Shown here one piece after another: positions 22,969 through 32,149 of a stretch of DNA of 64,000 bases. The position numbers and the translations under genes are program-made. The notes under the pieces were generated by a model that saw only the letters and a list, made by a program, of their open reading frames with translations, was not told the origin of the DNA and did not search any database. Origin of the DNA: a virus; the IMG/VR virus record IMGVR_UViG_3300033142_001406, positions 1 to 64,000 of that record; one strand, 5' to 3'. Within the stretch, counting starts at the first letter, position 1. Each line of letters starts with the position of its first letter.

Positions 22969-24123
22969 ATGGCATACGAAGGAACAAGCTACGGACATAT
23001 TACTCCTCGGACGGCAGCATACGTAAGTAAAGAATTACTTAAGCGTGGGATGCCCTTTCTCGTTTTTGAACGATTTGGACAAGCAAAGCCTATCCCCAAG
23101 AACAGCACTCAAAGTATTAAATTTAGACGATATTTCCTTGAATCGGCTGATATTTTTGCACTTGATACCACTACCCCGTCAGTAACCGACGGAGTGGCCT
23201 CTGGTCCGGGTCTTGTTACAGAGCAGGACGACGGCACTATAGACTATACTCCTTTCGAGTATTTTGACGGAACTAATAACCCCTTTAGGGTTAATACCAA
23301 AGTCTTGGCGGAAGGTACAACTCCTTCCAGCTCAAAACTGGCTTCTGAAGATATCAGTAAATCCCTTGTTCAGTACGGGGATTGGGTGCAACTGACTGAT
23401 ATGATTGCAGATACTCACGAAGATCCCGTTCTCCAAGAAATAATTTCTGTACTTGGTGAGCAGGCGGCGTTAGTAATCGAGAGAACCCGATACAACGATT
23501 TGGTTTTGGGAACAAACGCTTTCTATTCCGGCGGGACAAGCACTGTCACGGTAGATAGTATATACGACCTCAACCTTCAGAGAAGGGCTGTAAGAAGGTT
23601 GAAGAAAAACTTAGCTAGGCAGATCACTTCTGTAGTCAAGAGTACAACCAGCTACGGAACGCAACCGATCGCTCCCAGTTTTATCTGCGTTGTCCACCCA
23701 GATATGGAGTCAGACCTGCGTAGTCTGGGTAATTTTGTACCCGCAGAGGCTTACGGATCTACTACCCCACTTGAGGGTGAGCTTGGTAAGTGCGAGGAGG
23801 TTAGATTTATCGTTTCTACGATTGTCCAGCCCCTTGCAGACGAAGGAAAGGACGCGCCAACGGGAGTACTTTTAAACGGTACAGCGGCGATGGTATACCC
23901 CGCACTACTGTTCGCCAAGGATGCCTATGCGCTTATCTCCCTTAAAGGAAAGCACGCTATTACTCCGATGGTGCGTAACCCCAACAATCCTAGTAGTTCC
24001 GATCCTTTGGGACAGCGTGGCTTCGTTTCTTGGAAAACCACTACTGGCGGCGCTCTCATTCTGAATCCGGCGTGGATGGTACGCCTTGAATGTGCCGTAT
24101 CTGACCTTTTAGCGGCAGAGTAA
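22969..24123 (+). CDS. Major capsid protein, N4-gp56 family
   Basis: 384 residues, ATG with AAAGAGGT upstream. It begins GTSYGHITPRTAAYVSKELL; key segments are GDWVQLTDMIADTHEDPVLQ (residues about 138-157), IERTRYNDLVLGTNAFYSGG, and FICVVHPDMESDLRSL. These are hallmark stretches of the N4-gp56-type major capsid proteins, which adopt the HK97 fold. It is followed by a strong terminator, as expected for a highly expressed gene. Confidence 0.9.
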   Translation: MAYEGTSYGHITPRTAAYVSKELLKRGMPFLVFERFGQAKPIPKNSTQSIKFRRYFLESADIFALDTTTPSVTDGVASGPGLVTEQDDGTIDYTPFEYFDGTNNPFRVNTKVLAEGTTPSSSKLASEDISKSLVQYGDWVQLTDMIADTHEDPVLQEIISVLGEQAALVIERTRYNDLVLGTNAFYSGGTSTVTVDSIYDLNLQRRAVRRLKKNLARQITSVVKSTTSYGTQPIAPSFICVVHPDMESDLRSLGNFVPAEAYGSTTPLEGELGKCEEVRFIVSTIVQPLADEGKDAPTGVLLNGTAAMVYPALLFAKDAYALISLKGKHAITPMVRNPNNPSSSDPLGQRGFVSWKTTTGGALILNPAWMVRLECAVSDLLAAE

Positions 24124-24134
24124 TAATTAACGAG

Positions 24135-24159
24135 GCGGGGGATTCCTCCCCCGCTTTTT
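24135..24159 (+). terminator. Rho-independent terminator after the capsid gene
   Basis: GCGGGGGA-TTCC-TCCCCCGC followed by TTTTT, 11 nt after the capsid stop. It probably attenuates rather than stops transcription, since the tail genes continue in the same direction, unless they have a promoter in 24165-24246. Confidence 0.85.
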
Positions 24160-24164
24160 AGTAC

Positions 24165-24246
24165 TACCCCAAATACTTTATTTTTAACTGCTATAAATAC
24201 TTTACTTTATACTTTACTATTAAACCATATAATACTTTACTATAAG
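24165..24246. repeat. AT-rich tract with repeated ATACTTTACT units
   Basis: Four or so imperfect copies of AATACTTTA(CT) occur in 80 nt, interspersed with TATAAA and TATAAT. The tract follows the capsid terminator and precedes the next gene, so it may hold a promoter restarting transcription. Similar TATTTACTTTAC units occur near 610-680. Confidence 0.45.
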
Positions 24247-24254
24247 GAACTAAA

Positions 24255-24890
24255 TTGGAAAAAGAACAACAAAACTTACCTTCACTAAAATCTTTGTACT
24301 GGAGATCGTCCAACGATCAGATTAAAGAACTGTCAGAATACAGAGAGATAGAAAACGTAGAGGATGCCTCCCGGCAGGATATAATCGAAGCCCTTTTAAA
24401 GTGGGACGAAGATAACGAGGAGCTGGCCGGAAAGGGAATCTCAGTAACGGAAGACGGTGAAGCGTATATCGATATTGACTTTATCCCGGAGATGGACCGG
24501 GACTTGGCTGAAGAGATCGAAGCGGTTGGTATTGACCCAGAAGACGTTATTGAATTTGAAGCAGCTCCAAAGCCGTCAAAGATCAATATTCCGATCACTC
24601 GCGCCAAGGGCGTGAGGCTTAAGTCCTCGAAACCAAAGGAAAAGAAGTTTTTCCGCGTCTTGTTCCACCGCCAAGAAGGGCAGACCAAGTATGTCTATCT
24701 GGGGTGCAACGACAGCGACGTATATCTCCCCAGAGAACGTCCCTGCAAACTCCCTATTGAATTTTTGGGTGTGATCAGATCAGCAGCGGTTATCAGAACA
24801 GAGGAGCGGAGAAGACCAGACGGGAGGGTTGATCGAGTTGAGGTTAGAATCCCCTCTCTCTCTTACGAAATACTTCCAGATATAGATTAA
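24255..24890 (+). CDS. Hypothetical virion protein
   Basis: 211 residues, TTG start with AAGGA upstream. Residues 1-100 are acidic and helical (DASRQDIIEALLKWDEDNEE is reminiscent of a short SAP/HeH-like helical hairpin). The second half is beta-rich and basic (KFFRVLFHRQEGQTKYVYLG, DVYLPRERPCKLPIEFLGVI). By position, between capsid and adaptor genes, probably a head-completion or minor head protein. Confidence 0.6.
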   Translation: MEKEQQNLPSLKSLYWRSSNDQIKELSEYREIENVEDASRQDIIEALLKWDEDNEELAGKGISVTEDGEAYIDIDFIPEMDRDLAEEIEAVGIDPEDVIEFEAAPKPSKINIPITRAKGVRLKSSKPKEKKFFRVLFHRQEGQTKYVYLGCNDSDVYLPRERPCKLPIEFLGVIRSAAVIRTEERRRPDGRVDRVEVRIPSLSYEILPDID

Positions 24891-24902
24891 AAAAGGAACA
24901 AT

Positions 24903-25553
24903 ATGGCAACAATAAACGACGTAATCACCCGCGTGAAGCTTATACTTCACGACGGTGCGTTAGTGCGTTGGGGGATAGACGAGCTTGTTCTGTGGGCGAA
25001 CGATGCGCAACGCGAGATTGTTGTCCACCGGCCCGAAGCGTATATCAAAACTGAAGAAGTTACACTTCAAACTGGCCCTATCCAGTATGTCCCCACCGGG
25101 GGGACGCGCCTAATCGACGTAATATATAACACGGCGGGAACCGCCGTAAGCCTCGTAGAAAAGGGTTTTCTGACCACAGTGGATGCAAGCTGGGCGGTAG
25201 CCACGGCAGTAGCCGAAGGGATCATACACTATATGTATGATCAGACCGATCCTCGGAAGTACTTCGTCTATCCGAACGCAACCGATTCAACCGCCGTCTG
25301 GATTTCTTATACTGCCATCCCAGCAATTATTGCTGTTGACGACGCAATAGTGCTGGATGAGTCGTATGTGAGTTGTATGGTAGATTACGTATTATTTAGG
25401 GCGTTTAGCAAGGATGCTGAAAGTGCGGGTAACGCCACAAGATCAGTTAATCACCTCAACGCCTTTAACTCCCACCTCAATATCGCAAGTCAAAACGACG
25501 TAAAGACAAATCCTTACGTTATCGAGTCTCAAAAAAAAGCACTGAGTGAATAA
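24903..25553 (+). CDS. Head-tail adaptor-like protein
   Basis: 216 residues, ATG. VITRVKLILHDGALVRWGIDELVLWANDAQREI at the start is typical of phage adaptor proteins that bind under the portal; it is followed by a strand region (GPIQYVPTGGTRLIDVIYN) and SYVSCMVDYVLFRAFSKDAESAG. The order portal, capsid, adaptor, tail agrees. It would join the portal to the short tail. Confidence 0.7.
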   Translation: MATINDVITRVKLILHDGALVRWGIDELVLWANDAQREIVVHRPEAYIKTEEVTLQTGPIQYVPTGGTRLIDVIYNTAGTAVSLVEKGFLTTVDASWAVATAVAEGIIHYMYDQTDPRKYFVYPNATDSTAVWISYTAIPAIIAVDDAIVLDESYVSCMVDYVLFRAFSKDAESAGNATRSVNHLNAFNSHLNIASQNDVKTNPYVIESQKKALSE

Positions 25554-25554
25554 T

Positions 25555-26163
25555 ATGAGTATTGATATTAGTACCTTAACCCCTAAAGTGGCAACCGACG
25601 CTTACGGTTGCCCACACCCCTTACTTGTCAGAAAACTTGCCGAATCTCTCCAGACTTTTTGCCGACGATCCTACGTCTGGCGTTATTTTTCTCAACTATA
25701 TTTCACACCCTCTGAAGATCTGTATGATATTGATATCCCAGCAGATACTCAACTGGTTGATATTCTCAAAGTACACACCGATAATTATATCCTTGTCCCC
25801 GATATCTCAGAAATCAGCGGAGTGGACGACGACAACGCCTCCAAACCAACGGGTACGCCAGTGGCGTACATCCGGATACCACCAAACCAGATTAAATTCA
25901 CCCCAACACCAGTCAGCGTATATCCGGTAAATATCCAGTGTGTGCTGGCCCCAACCGGAAATATAGTCCCAGACTGGATTATTGACGCGTACGGATCTGC
26001 AATAATAGCAGGTGCTAAGTGGCTTTTACTCTCAATCCCGGAAACTCCTTGGTATCGGATCAAGCTTGCCGCTTATCACCAGAACGAATTCAGAAAAGCG
26101 CTCAATTCAGCCCGAGCTTCAAACATCCAATCTAACAGAGTACAGCCTTTCGAGAGGATCTAA
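25555..26163 (+). CDS. Head-tail connector / neck protein
   Basis: 202 residues from ATG 25555, directly after the adaptor stop. The PHPLLVRKLAESLQTFCRRSYVW opening, LYDIDIPADTQLVDILKVHT strands and WLLLSIPETPWYRIKLAAYHQNEFRKALN end match phage neck proteins that pair with the preceding adaptor type. No catalytic features. Confidence 0.65.
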   Translation: MSIDISTLTPKVATDAYGCPHPLLVRKLAESLQTFCRRSYVWRYFSQLYFTPSEDLYDIDIPADTQLVDILKVHTDNYILVPDISEISGVDDDNASKPTGTPVAYIRIPPNQIKFTPTPVSVYPVNIQCVLAPTGNIVPDWIIDAYGSAIIAGAKWLLLSIPETPWYRIKLAAYHQNEFRKALNSARASNIQSNRVQPFERI

Positions 26164-26167
26164 TAAT

Positions 26168-26518
26168 ATGGAACTCTTTAAACCCGTCTTCTACGACAAA
26201 CTGACAAAAGAAGAAATAGAAACAATTACAAACGGTTGTGGTGCGGCTGGGGCTAAATTCGACTTCATCCCGGATTCTATTTACGGAATGCCTATATCTG
26301 AAGCTTGCGACTATCACGATATACTTTATCACTTCGGCGAAACCGAAGAGGATAAACGCCACGCCGACCTCTCCTTTCTCGCTAACCTATTGATATTAAT
26401 AAATAGAAAGGGTGGGTTTTTAAAATACTTACGGCGTATGCGGGCACTTGCTTATTATAACGCTGTTACTGACTTAGGGTCTAAAGCGTTTTGGGCCGGA
26501 AAGGAAAAGAAGAGTTGA
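26168..26518 (+). CDS. Phospholipase A2-like virion protein
   Basis: 116 residues from ATG 26168. The sequence NGCGAAGAKFDFIPDSIYG, then ISEACDYHDILYHFG, then DKRHADLSFLANL follows the phospholipase A2 pattern C..HD..Y with a later AD..F; His50 and Asp51 are the probable catalytic pair and Asp67 the second acid. The C-terminus (RRMRALAYYNAVTDLGSKAFW) is shared with small phage proteins of this kind. In parvovirus capsids a related domain breaches membranes; here it may help cell entry or lysis. A Ca-binding GxG loop is less clear, so activity is inferred. Confidence 0.65.
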   Translation: MELFKPVFYDKLTKEEIETITNGCGAAGAKFDFIPDSIYGMPISEACDYHDILYHFGETEEDKRHADLSFLANLLILINRKGGFLKYLRRMRALAYYNAVTDLGSKAFWAGKEKKS

Positions 26519-28098
26519 AGCTAATAATAAAGAACTTCGGCGGGATGATTCCAAAGACTGCTCCTCAACTTCTCCCCGCTAATAACGCAGAGTGGGCGCT
26601 GCACTGCGACCTTTCAGCAGGTTCTCTGCAAGGGTTCAAGAGTAGTACAACAGAGGTTCCAAGTATTGGTGGGGGTCTTAACACCGTTTATAAATACGGG
26701 GATACTTGGCTCAAGTGGCAGCAGGTTGTAAATATAATAAACGCGCCTATTTACGGTACGGAAGATATTGTTTATTTTACGGGAAAAGACGAGCCTCAGA
26801 TTTCCAAGACCGGGTTTATCCAAAACGGGACTTCTTACACGCTGGGGGTACCAGCTCCACCCAACGCCCCGACCGTTGTAGTTTCCGACCCAGAGGGTGA
26901 TCCTTTAGACGAATCGGTAACAGAAACAAGAGCTTACGCTTTTACCCGCGTAGACGATTACGGGCAAGAATCAGCACCTTCTCCACTCTCAGCACCCGAA
27001 GATCTAATTGTTGGGCAGATTTGCACCTTGACTTTGGGCGGTAATTATACTGGGACATACCCAAACTCGGATAACTCGTATCTTCGAGTATACCGAACAG
27101 TTACAGGCACTTCCGGGACCAACCTACACTATATTGGCAAGACTGATTATTTAACAGATACTGAATTTATTGATACTGTACCAGCGACCGGGATAGCGGA
27201 AGTCTGTCCCTCTTACGGGTGGTTAGAGCCACCCACAGACCTTGAGGGTCTGGTGAGTATGCCTAACGGGATCGGGGTTGCCTACCACGGCAAAGAGATC
27301 TGTTTTTCAGTACCCTACCAATTACACGCGTGGCCGATCGGTAATCGGCAGCGAGTGGACAGTGAGGTTGTCGGTTTGGGAGTTGTAGGAAATAGCGTAT
27401 TTATTGCAACAAAAACAAATCCTTATATAATTACCGGGACAGACCCACAAAGTATGAGTGTGGAAAAAGTAGAGACAACTCACCCTTGCGTGAGCAAGCG
27501 GGGACTTGTCGATCTTGGATATACTATTGTCTATCCCTCCACTACCGGACTCGTCGCAGCAACTTACGGACAAATTCCCGAACTGGTAACGGAAGACTTC
27601 TTCTCTCCTAAAGAGTGGCAAGACCTTGACCCCGAAAGTATTGTTGCGTACCCCTTGGAGGGCGGCTATTTGTTTTTTACTTCTGGCCCAACTTACCTCT
27701 TTAAGCCTCGGGAAAAACAACTAATACAGATAAATATATACGGCAGTTGTGGGTATGTTGACCCCGAGACCGGGGAGTTTTATTTTATAAACTCGTCAAA
27801 CCTCTTGAAGTGGAACGATGGTATAACCCCTTTTTATACTTGGGAATCTAAAACTTTTATCACCCCTAAACCAGTTAACTTCGGGTGTGGCTGTATTCAC
27901 ACGGGGGGAACGGGGTCGGTCAATCTGACTATCTACGCAGACGGGGATATCGTCCACGAAGCTTATATCACTAACTCCACTCCTTTTAGACTCCCATCCG
28001 GTTTTGTTGCCAGTGAATATAGGTTCAAGTTCTCGGGAAGCGCACCTATATATGAATTTCAAATCGCGAGTGAAATGAGCGAGTTAGCGACAATATGA
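26515..28098 (+). CDS. Tail/head-closure structural protein
   Basis: 527 residues from TTG 26515, overlapping the previous stop, with AAGGA upstream. It starts LIIKNFGGMIPKTAPQLLP and continues with repeated strands suggestive of a beta-propeller (ETRAYAFTRVDDYGQESAPS, NSYLRVYRTVTGTSGTNLHY, NSVFIATKTNPYIITG). It resembles large podovirus tail-body proteins by size, content and position. No enzymatic motif seen. Confidence 0.65.
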   Translation: MKLIIKNFGGMIPKTAPQLLPANNAEWALHCDLSAGSLQGFKSSTTEVPSIGGGLNTVYKYGDTWLKWQQVVNIINAPIYGTEDIVYFTGKDEPQISKTGFIQNGTSYTLGVPAPPNAPTVVVSDPEGDPLDESVTETRAYAFTRVDDYGQESAPSPLSAPEDLIVGQICTLTLGGNYTGTYPNSDNSYLRVYRTVTGTSGTNLHYIGKTDYLTDTEFIDTVPATGIAEVCPSYGWLEPPTDLEGLVSMPNGIGVAYHGKEICFSVPYQLHAWPIGNRQRVDSEVVGLGVVGNSVFIATKTNPYIITGTDPQSMSVEKVETTHPCVSKRGLVDLGYTIVYPSTTGLVAATYGQIPELVTEDFFSPKEWQDLDPESIVAYPLEGGYLFFTSGPTYLFKPREKQLIQINIYGSCGYVDPETGEFYFINSSNLLKWNDGITPFYTWESKTFITPKPVNFGCGCIHTGGTGSVNLTIYADGDIVHEAYITNSTPFRLPSGFVASEYRFKFSGSAPIYEFQIASEMSELATI

Positions 28099-31000
28099 CG
28101 ACAAACCTCCCAAATATACCAACCACCCCGGTCTTAGCAGATCCAGCTCTAAAAAGCTGGATGAACGCAGTAAGAGAGATTATAGAAGTTTTCCGAGGAC
28201 AGCGGGGGAACGAGCTTGATAGGGTTCTGACTTTAGGCGATATAAGCGGTCAATACAGAGACTTACTTGGGTTATACCGCAGCCAGAACGATATAGATTT
28301 CGACTATTATATCAGCAATCAGCCTTCCTTTTCAAACCCAAACGGGACAATCGGAACGCCGACAGCGGTTACTAATTTCGAGGTTGTCGGCGGTTTTTCC
28401 AACATCTTCCTAAGCTGGGATCTCCCGGCGTACGTCGGGCACTCTCACTGCAAAATCTACAGATCGGAGACGAACGATTACTCAACGCGGCTTTTTATTG
28501 CTACCGCAGCCGGGGTTATTTTTGCCGACGCGGTGGATGTAAATAAGCTTGCAACTATCGAAGATCCTTCGATTATCTATTATTACTGGATAACGGCAGT
28601 AAATATATTAGGCGTTGAAGGTCCAGTAAACAAGTCTGCCGGAACTCCCGGAGAAGCTGCCGTCGATCCGGCTTATATGTTGGAGTTGATCAGCGGCCAA
28701 ATCAAAGCAACTGATTTATATACAGATCTTCGCTCCAGAATTGATTTGATTGATACGTCTGGAACTGGAATACTGGACCGGATTGCTACGATTGAGAGCG
28801 AGATGGACAGTCTTGCGGAGTTTACTGATAAGACCTACGAACTAAACGATATAGTTATTTACGAAAGTAAAATCTATATTTGCACCCAAGCAATTACAGA
28901 AACACCAGCACCACTGCCAACCGATACGGATTATTGGGAAAAAGTGGGTGAATCAAGCAGTTTAGCGGGGGACGTATCAGCTAACGCTACCGCGATCGGC
29001 TTCTTAGACACTCGCGTAGAGACAAACGAAGGGCTGGTTGGGGCACACGCACAAGCACTCACAACAATAAACACACGATTAGACGACGAGACAACCGGGA
29101 TTACAGCTACCGCAAGCGCAATCTCCCAGATGACCACCGATATATCTGATAATACTGGAGATATATCTGATAACGCGAATATTCTGAGCGGCGTTGCAGT
29201 AACTGTTAATAACGAGTCAACGGGCGTAAACGCGACTGCCGCTGCCCTTTCTGAGTTGGAGGCTGAAATAACTGGTGGTGGTGGGTTAATTGAAGCAAGC
29301 GTGACTGACGCGGTAGAGATTTCAAAGGAGTACACCGAGGGATGGAGCGCTCAAGGCGCAACGAGTGATCTGACGCTTAAAACCACTGGGGATGTAGTAG
29401 CTATAGGGAACACAATTACAAAACCCACTGGGGGCTATAGTTGGGGAGCGGGACAAGCATACAGCGTTGAAAGCTACGTTGGGAGTTGTCGGTTATCTTT
29501 TCGACCGACCCAGACAAACAAAGCTTATATGATTGGACTTAATAACGATAACCCACCAGATGACGCACTCACAGAAGTTCACTACGGCTCAATAAATTAC
29601 GCTTGGTACCCAAGTAGTAGTGGTATCGCCAATATTTACGAGTCGCAATCATCCAAAGGATCGTATGGGACATACACAGCAGATTCACTTTTTGAAATTA
29701 TTTACGACGGTGCAACCGTCAAATATTATCTTGACGGCGACTTAAAAAGGGACAGAACGGCTATACCAGATCTTCGGCTGTATGTAGATTCTGATATACA
29801 AGCCGAGGGTGCGGTAATCAACAGTATCACCTTCGGACCTTACCACCGACCAGACGCGGTTACAGATACGGCAATCGCAAGCGCCGTTACAACACTTAAT
29901 ACGACAATCGACACAAACAAACAAGGGACAGACGCAACAGCGACAAGTTTAACCACTCTGACTGGCCGCGTCGGAACCGCAGAAGGGCTTATATCCACCA
30001 ACAACACCGCTATTGTTGAGTCTGGGGGGTTAATCGACTTAAGTGCTTCCGAGACACTGCAAGCGTCAATAGATCACACCGAGGGGTGGTCTGCCGAGGG
30101 CGCAACTGTCAACAGATCAGACGCAGCTACAAACGACGTTGTAACTGCTGCGGTAGAAGTCGAAGCAGGCTTGAGGATAGAAGAAACCGGGGATCTGTTT
30201 GCAAAGTATACAGTCAAAGTTGACGATGGAGACCGTGTTTCGGGGTTTGGGCTTGCTTCAGAACCGAACGAAGCTGGTGGTCAAACATCCAGTTTTATTG
30301 TGAATTCTGACTACTTTGGGATTGACCACCCCAACAACACCGAGGACGAAGTGATACCGTTTTCTGTAGTTGACGGGAAGGTTTATATTCAGTCTGCGTT
30401 GATCGAGAATGGAACAATCACCAGCGCTAAGATAGGCTCCGGCGTATTTGACGAGGTATACGCCCAAGTTGCTAATATAGCTACGATAAACGCAAGCGAA
30501 ATTATAGTAGGCGCGACGAACCAGTACGTTAACGACCAATCATCTCTTTTGCCGAACCACAATTTTGAGATGGTGGATTCTGATAACGCACCGCTTGGTT
30601 TGAAGCACGTATATATTCCTAAAGCGTCTAACGGCGCGGGAGTTTACGACACAAATTTAAAAGCACTCCACCTTAACAACCCTTATATTATATCTGCTTT
30701 TCCAGCAATTAAAATAGATAGCAATTTAACGTATAAAATAGAATTAACTGCGTGGGCACCCGTAACCTCTTCCGGTTTTTATTTTCGGGCTAACGAATTA
30801 GACGGGGATCTGCCAGAAAATATAACCCACGTTGGTTATAATAATAGCCCAACAGAGGGGTGTGTTATTTGCACTAGGGAGATTCTAATATTTAATAACC
30901 TGCAACTTACTCCCACACACCAGTTATTAACAGCCGAGTACACACCAACCTCCACCGCCCGCTGGGTTAGCTTTACAATTTGGCGTTGGGAGGGGTCCGA

Positions 31001-32093
31001 TCAGTACGTCCAAAGGGTTGTTATTAATCTAAATCTTAATCCAACAACGACGCTTAACGCTAATCAACAGTGGAACGACGTATCTGGATCTGGGATACCA
31101 GCGGATGACGCCACCAACGACGCGGATTTACGTCACACCAGCGATCTGACGACGATAAACGGCGGTAAAATCTTCGCCGGATCTGAGATCACTGTCGGTG
31201 AGGGTGGAAAAATGGTTGTCGGTGATAAAAACATAATTATAGATTCAGCGGATGTCGGGGGGTCGCAGGGTAGAATAATTATTGCGCCAGATGGCGGGCC
31301 AGACACCAACGATTACTGTGAAATTACAGACGCGAAACTCACCTATAATTATTATAACGGGGCTACACACACACAATATAACGCGATAAGAAGATTTGAA
31401 GTAGTCGAGGGGGCAACGTCTGGTCAGTATACAGCAATACCGGGGCTTTGGAGGGTTATACCAAGAGTAGTGGCTTCGTTGGCGAGTGTGGGGGTGTATG
31501 AAGTAGCATATAAGGAGTTCTCCCAATCAGTACGTTGCTACGTCGAAGATATTAGACTGCAATCTGGAAAGACGACGGAGTATGAAGCAAAGCCAATATT
31601 GGAGTTAAATATTGCTGGGGGTGTTGTTCCAGCAGCTACTCCAGTAGACAAAATTGCAAACCCCAACACCACCTCTGCTTTTAATTATTACACAGCGGCA
31701 ACAGTGCTCCAAGCTGATTTAGATATCTCGAAAATCACAATATCGGTTGGTGTTCTAGTTGAATACCAAAGAACAGACACTTGGTATCACGACGGTGACG
31801 TGTATTATTCAACCTCACACTTCCCCATTCCAGTGACAATTTACTTGCAGGGGCTTATAGGTGGATCTTGGGCTTCGCTGGCAAACGCCACTCAAGACGC
31901 GACGGGCGTAATCACGCACAATATGACCGGGGGGAGCGTATCGTCTATCACCCAATACCGGGTCAGAGTGTACAAGTCATCCAGTGATTACTGCAATACC
32001 GTCCATATTACTACCAACTCGGCGATGGTGACAGCCGATGATATGGTTGCGTTATCAAGTGGGGATGTGACTCTCACGGCGATCGGCGAATAA
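28095..32093 (+). CDS. Large tail protein with fibronectin-III-like and J-type regions
   Basis: 1332 residues, ATG overlapping the previous TGA. Residues about 93-195 form a fibronectin type III-like unit (AVTNFEVVGGFSNIFLSWDL, CKIYRSET). Residues about 290-430 are Ala/Thr-rich coiled repeats (ATAIGFLDTRVETNEGLVGA, ITATASAISQMTTDISDN) like the DUF1983-type part of tail-tip proteins. A LamG-like beta region appears twice: the VEIS..YTEGWSAQGAT opening recurs as ....SIDHTEGWSAEGAT. The C-terminal third is beta-rich. Likely the receptor-facing tail fibre or tip. Confidence 0.7.
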   Translation: MTTNLPNIPTTPVLADPALKSWMNAVREIIEVFRGQRGNELDRVLTLGDISGQYRDLLGLYRSQNDIDFDYYISNQPSFSNPNGTIGTPTAVTNFEVVGGFSNIFLSWDLPAYVGHSHCKIYRSETNDYSTRLFIATAAGVIFADAVDVNKLATIEDPSIIYYYWITAVNILGVEGPVNKSAGTPGEAAVDPAYMLELISGQIKATDLYTDLRSRIDLIDTSGTGILDRIATIESEMDSLAEFTDKTYELNDIVIYESKIYICTQAITETPAPLPTDTDYWEKVGESSSLAGDVSANATAIGFLDTRVETNEGLVGAHAQALTTINTRLDDETTGITATASAISQMTTDISDNTGDISDNANILSGVAVTVNNESTGVNATAAALSELEAEITGGGGLIEASVTDAVEISKEYTEGWSAQGATSDLTLKTTGDVVAIGNTITKPTGGYSWGAGQAYSVESYVGSCRLSFRPTQTNKAYMIGLNNDNPPDDALTEVHYGSINYAWYPSSSGIANIYESQSSKGSYGTYTADSLFEIIYDGATVKYYLDGDLKRDRTAIPDLRLYVDSDIQAEGAVINSITFGPYHRPDAVTDTAIASAVTTLNTTIDTNKQGTDATATSLTTLTGRVGTAEGLISTNNTAIVESGGLIDLSASETLQASIDHTEGWSAEGATVNRSDAATNDVVTAAVEVEAGLRIEETGDLFAKYTVKVDDGDRVSGFGLASEPNEAGGQTSSFIVNSDYFGIDHPNNTEDEVIPFSVVDGKVYIQSALIENGTITSAKIGSGVFDEVYAQVANIATINASEIIVGATNQYVNDQSSLLPNHNFEMVDSDNAPLGLKHVYIPKASNGAGVYDTNLKALHLNNPYIISAFPAIKIDSNLTYKIELTAWAPVTSSGFYFRANELDGDLPENITHVGYNNSPTEGCVICTREILIFNNLQLTPTHQLLTAEYTPTSTARWVSFTIWRWEGSDQYVQRVVINLNLNPTTTLNANQQWNDVSGSGIPADDATNDADLRHTSDLTTINGGKIFAGSEITVGEGGKMVVGDKNIIIDSADVGGSQGRIIIAPDGGPDTNDYCEITDAKLTYNYYNGATHTQYNAIRRFEVVEGATSGQYTAIPGLWRVIPRVVASLASVGVYEVAYKEFSQSVRCYVEDIRLQSGKTTEYEAKPILELNIAGGVVPAATPVDKIANPNTTSAFNYYTAATVLQADLDISKITISVGVLVEYQRTDTWYHDGDVYYSTSHFPIPVTIYLQGLIGGSWASLANATQDATGVITHNMTGGSVSSITQYRVRVYKSSSDYCNTVHITTNSAMVTADDMVALSSGDVTLTAIGE

Positions 32094-32149
32094 ATTAAAC
32101 ACAACGAATATTGTCTCGCGGTCAAAGCGAGATTTGCAAAGGAGTAAAT

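Noticed and set aside
24165-24246. CRISPR-like array
   Set aside because: Units of about 10 nt with irregular short gaps; no spacers or cas genes. The same applies to 13433-13501.
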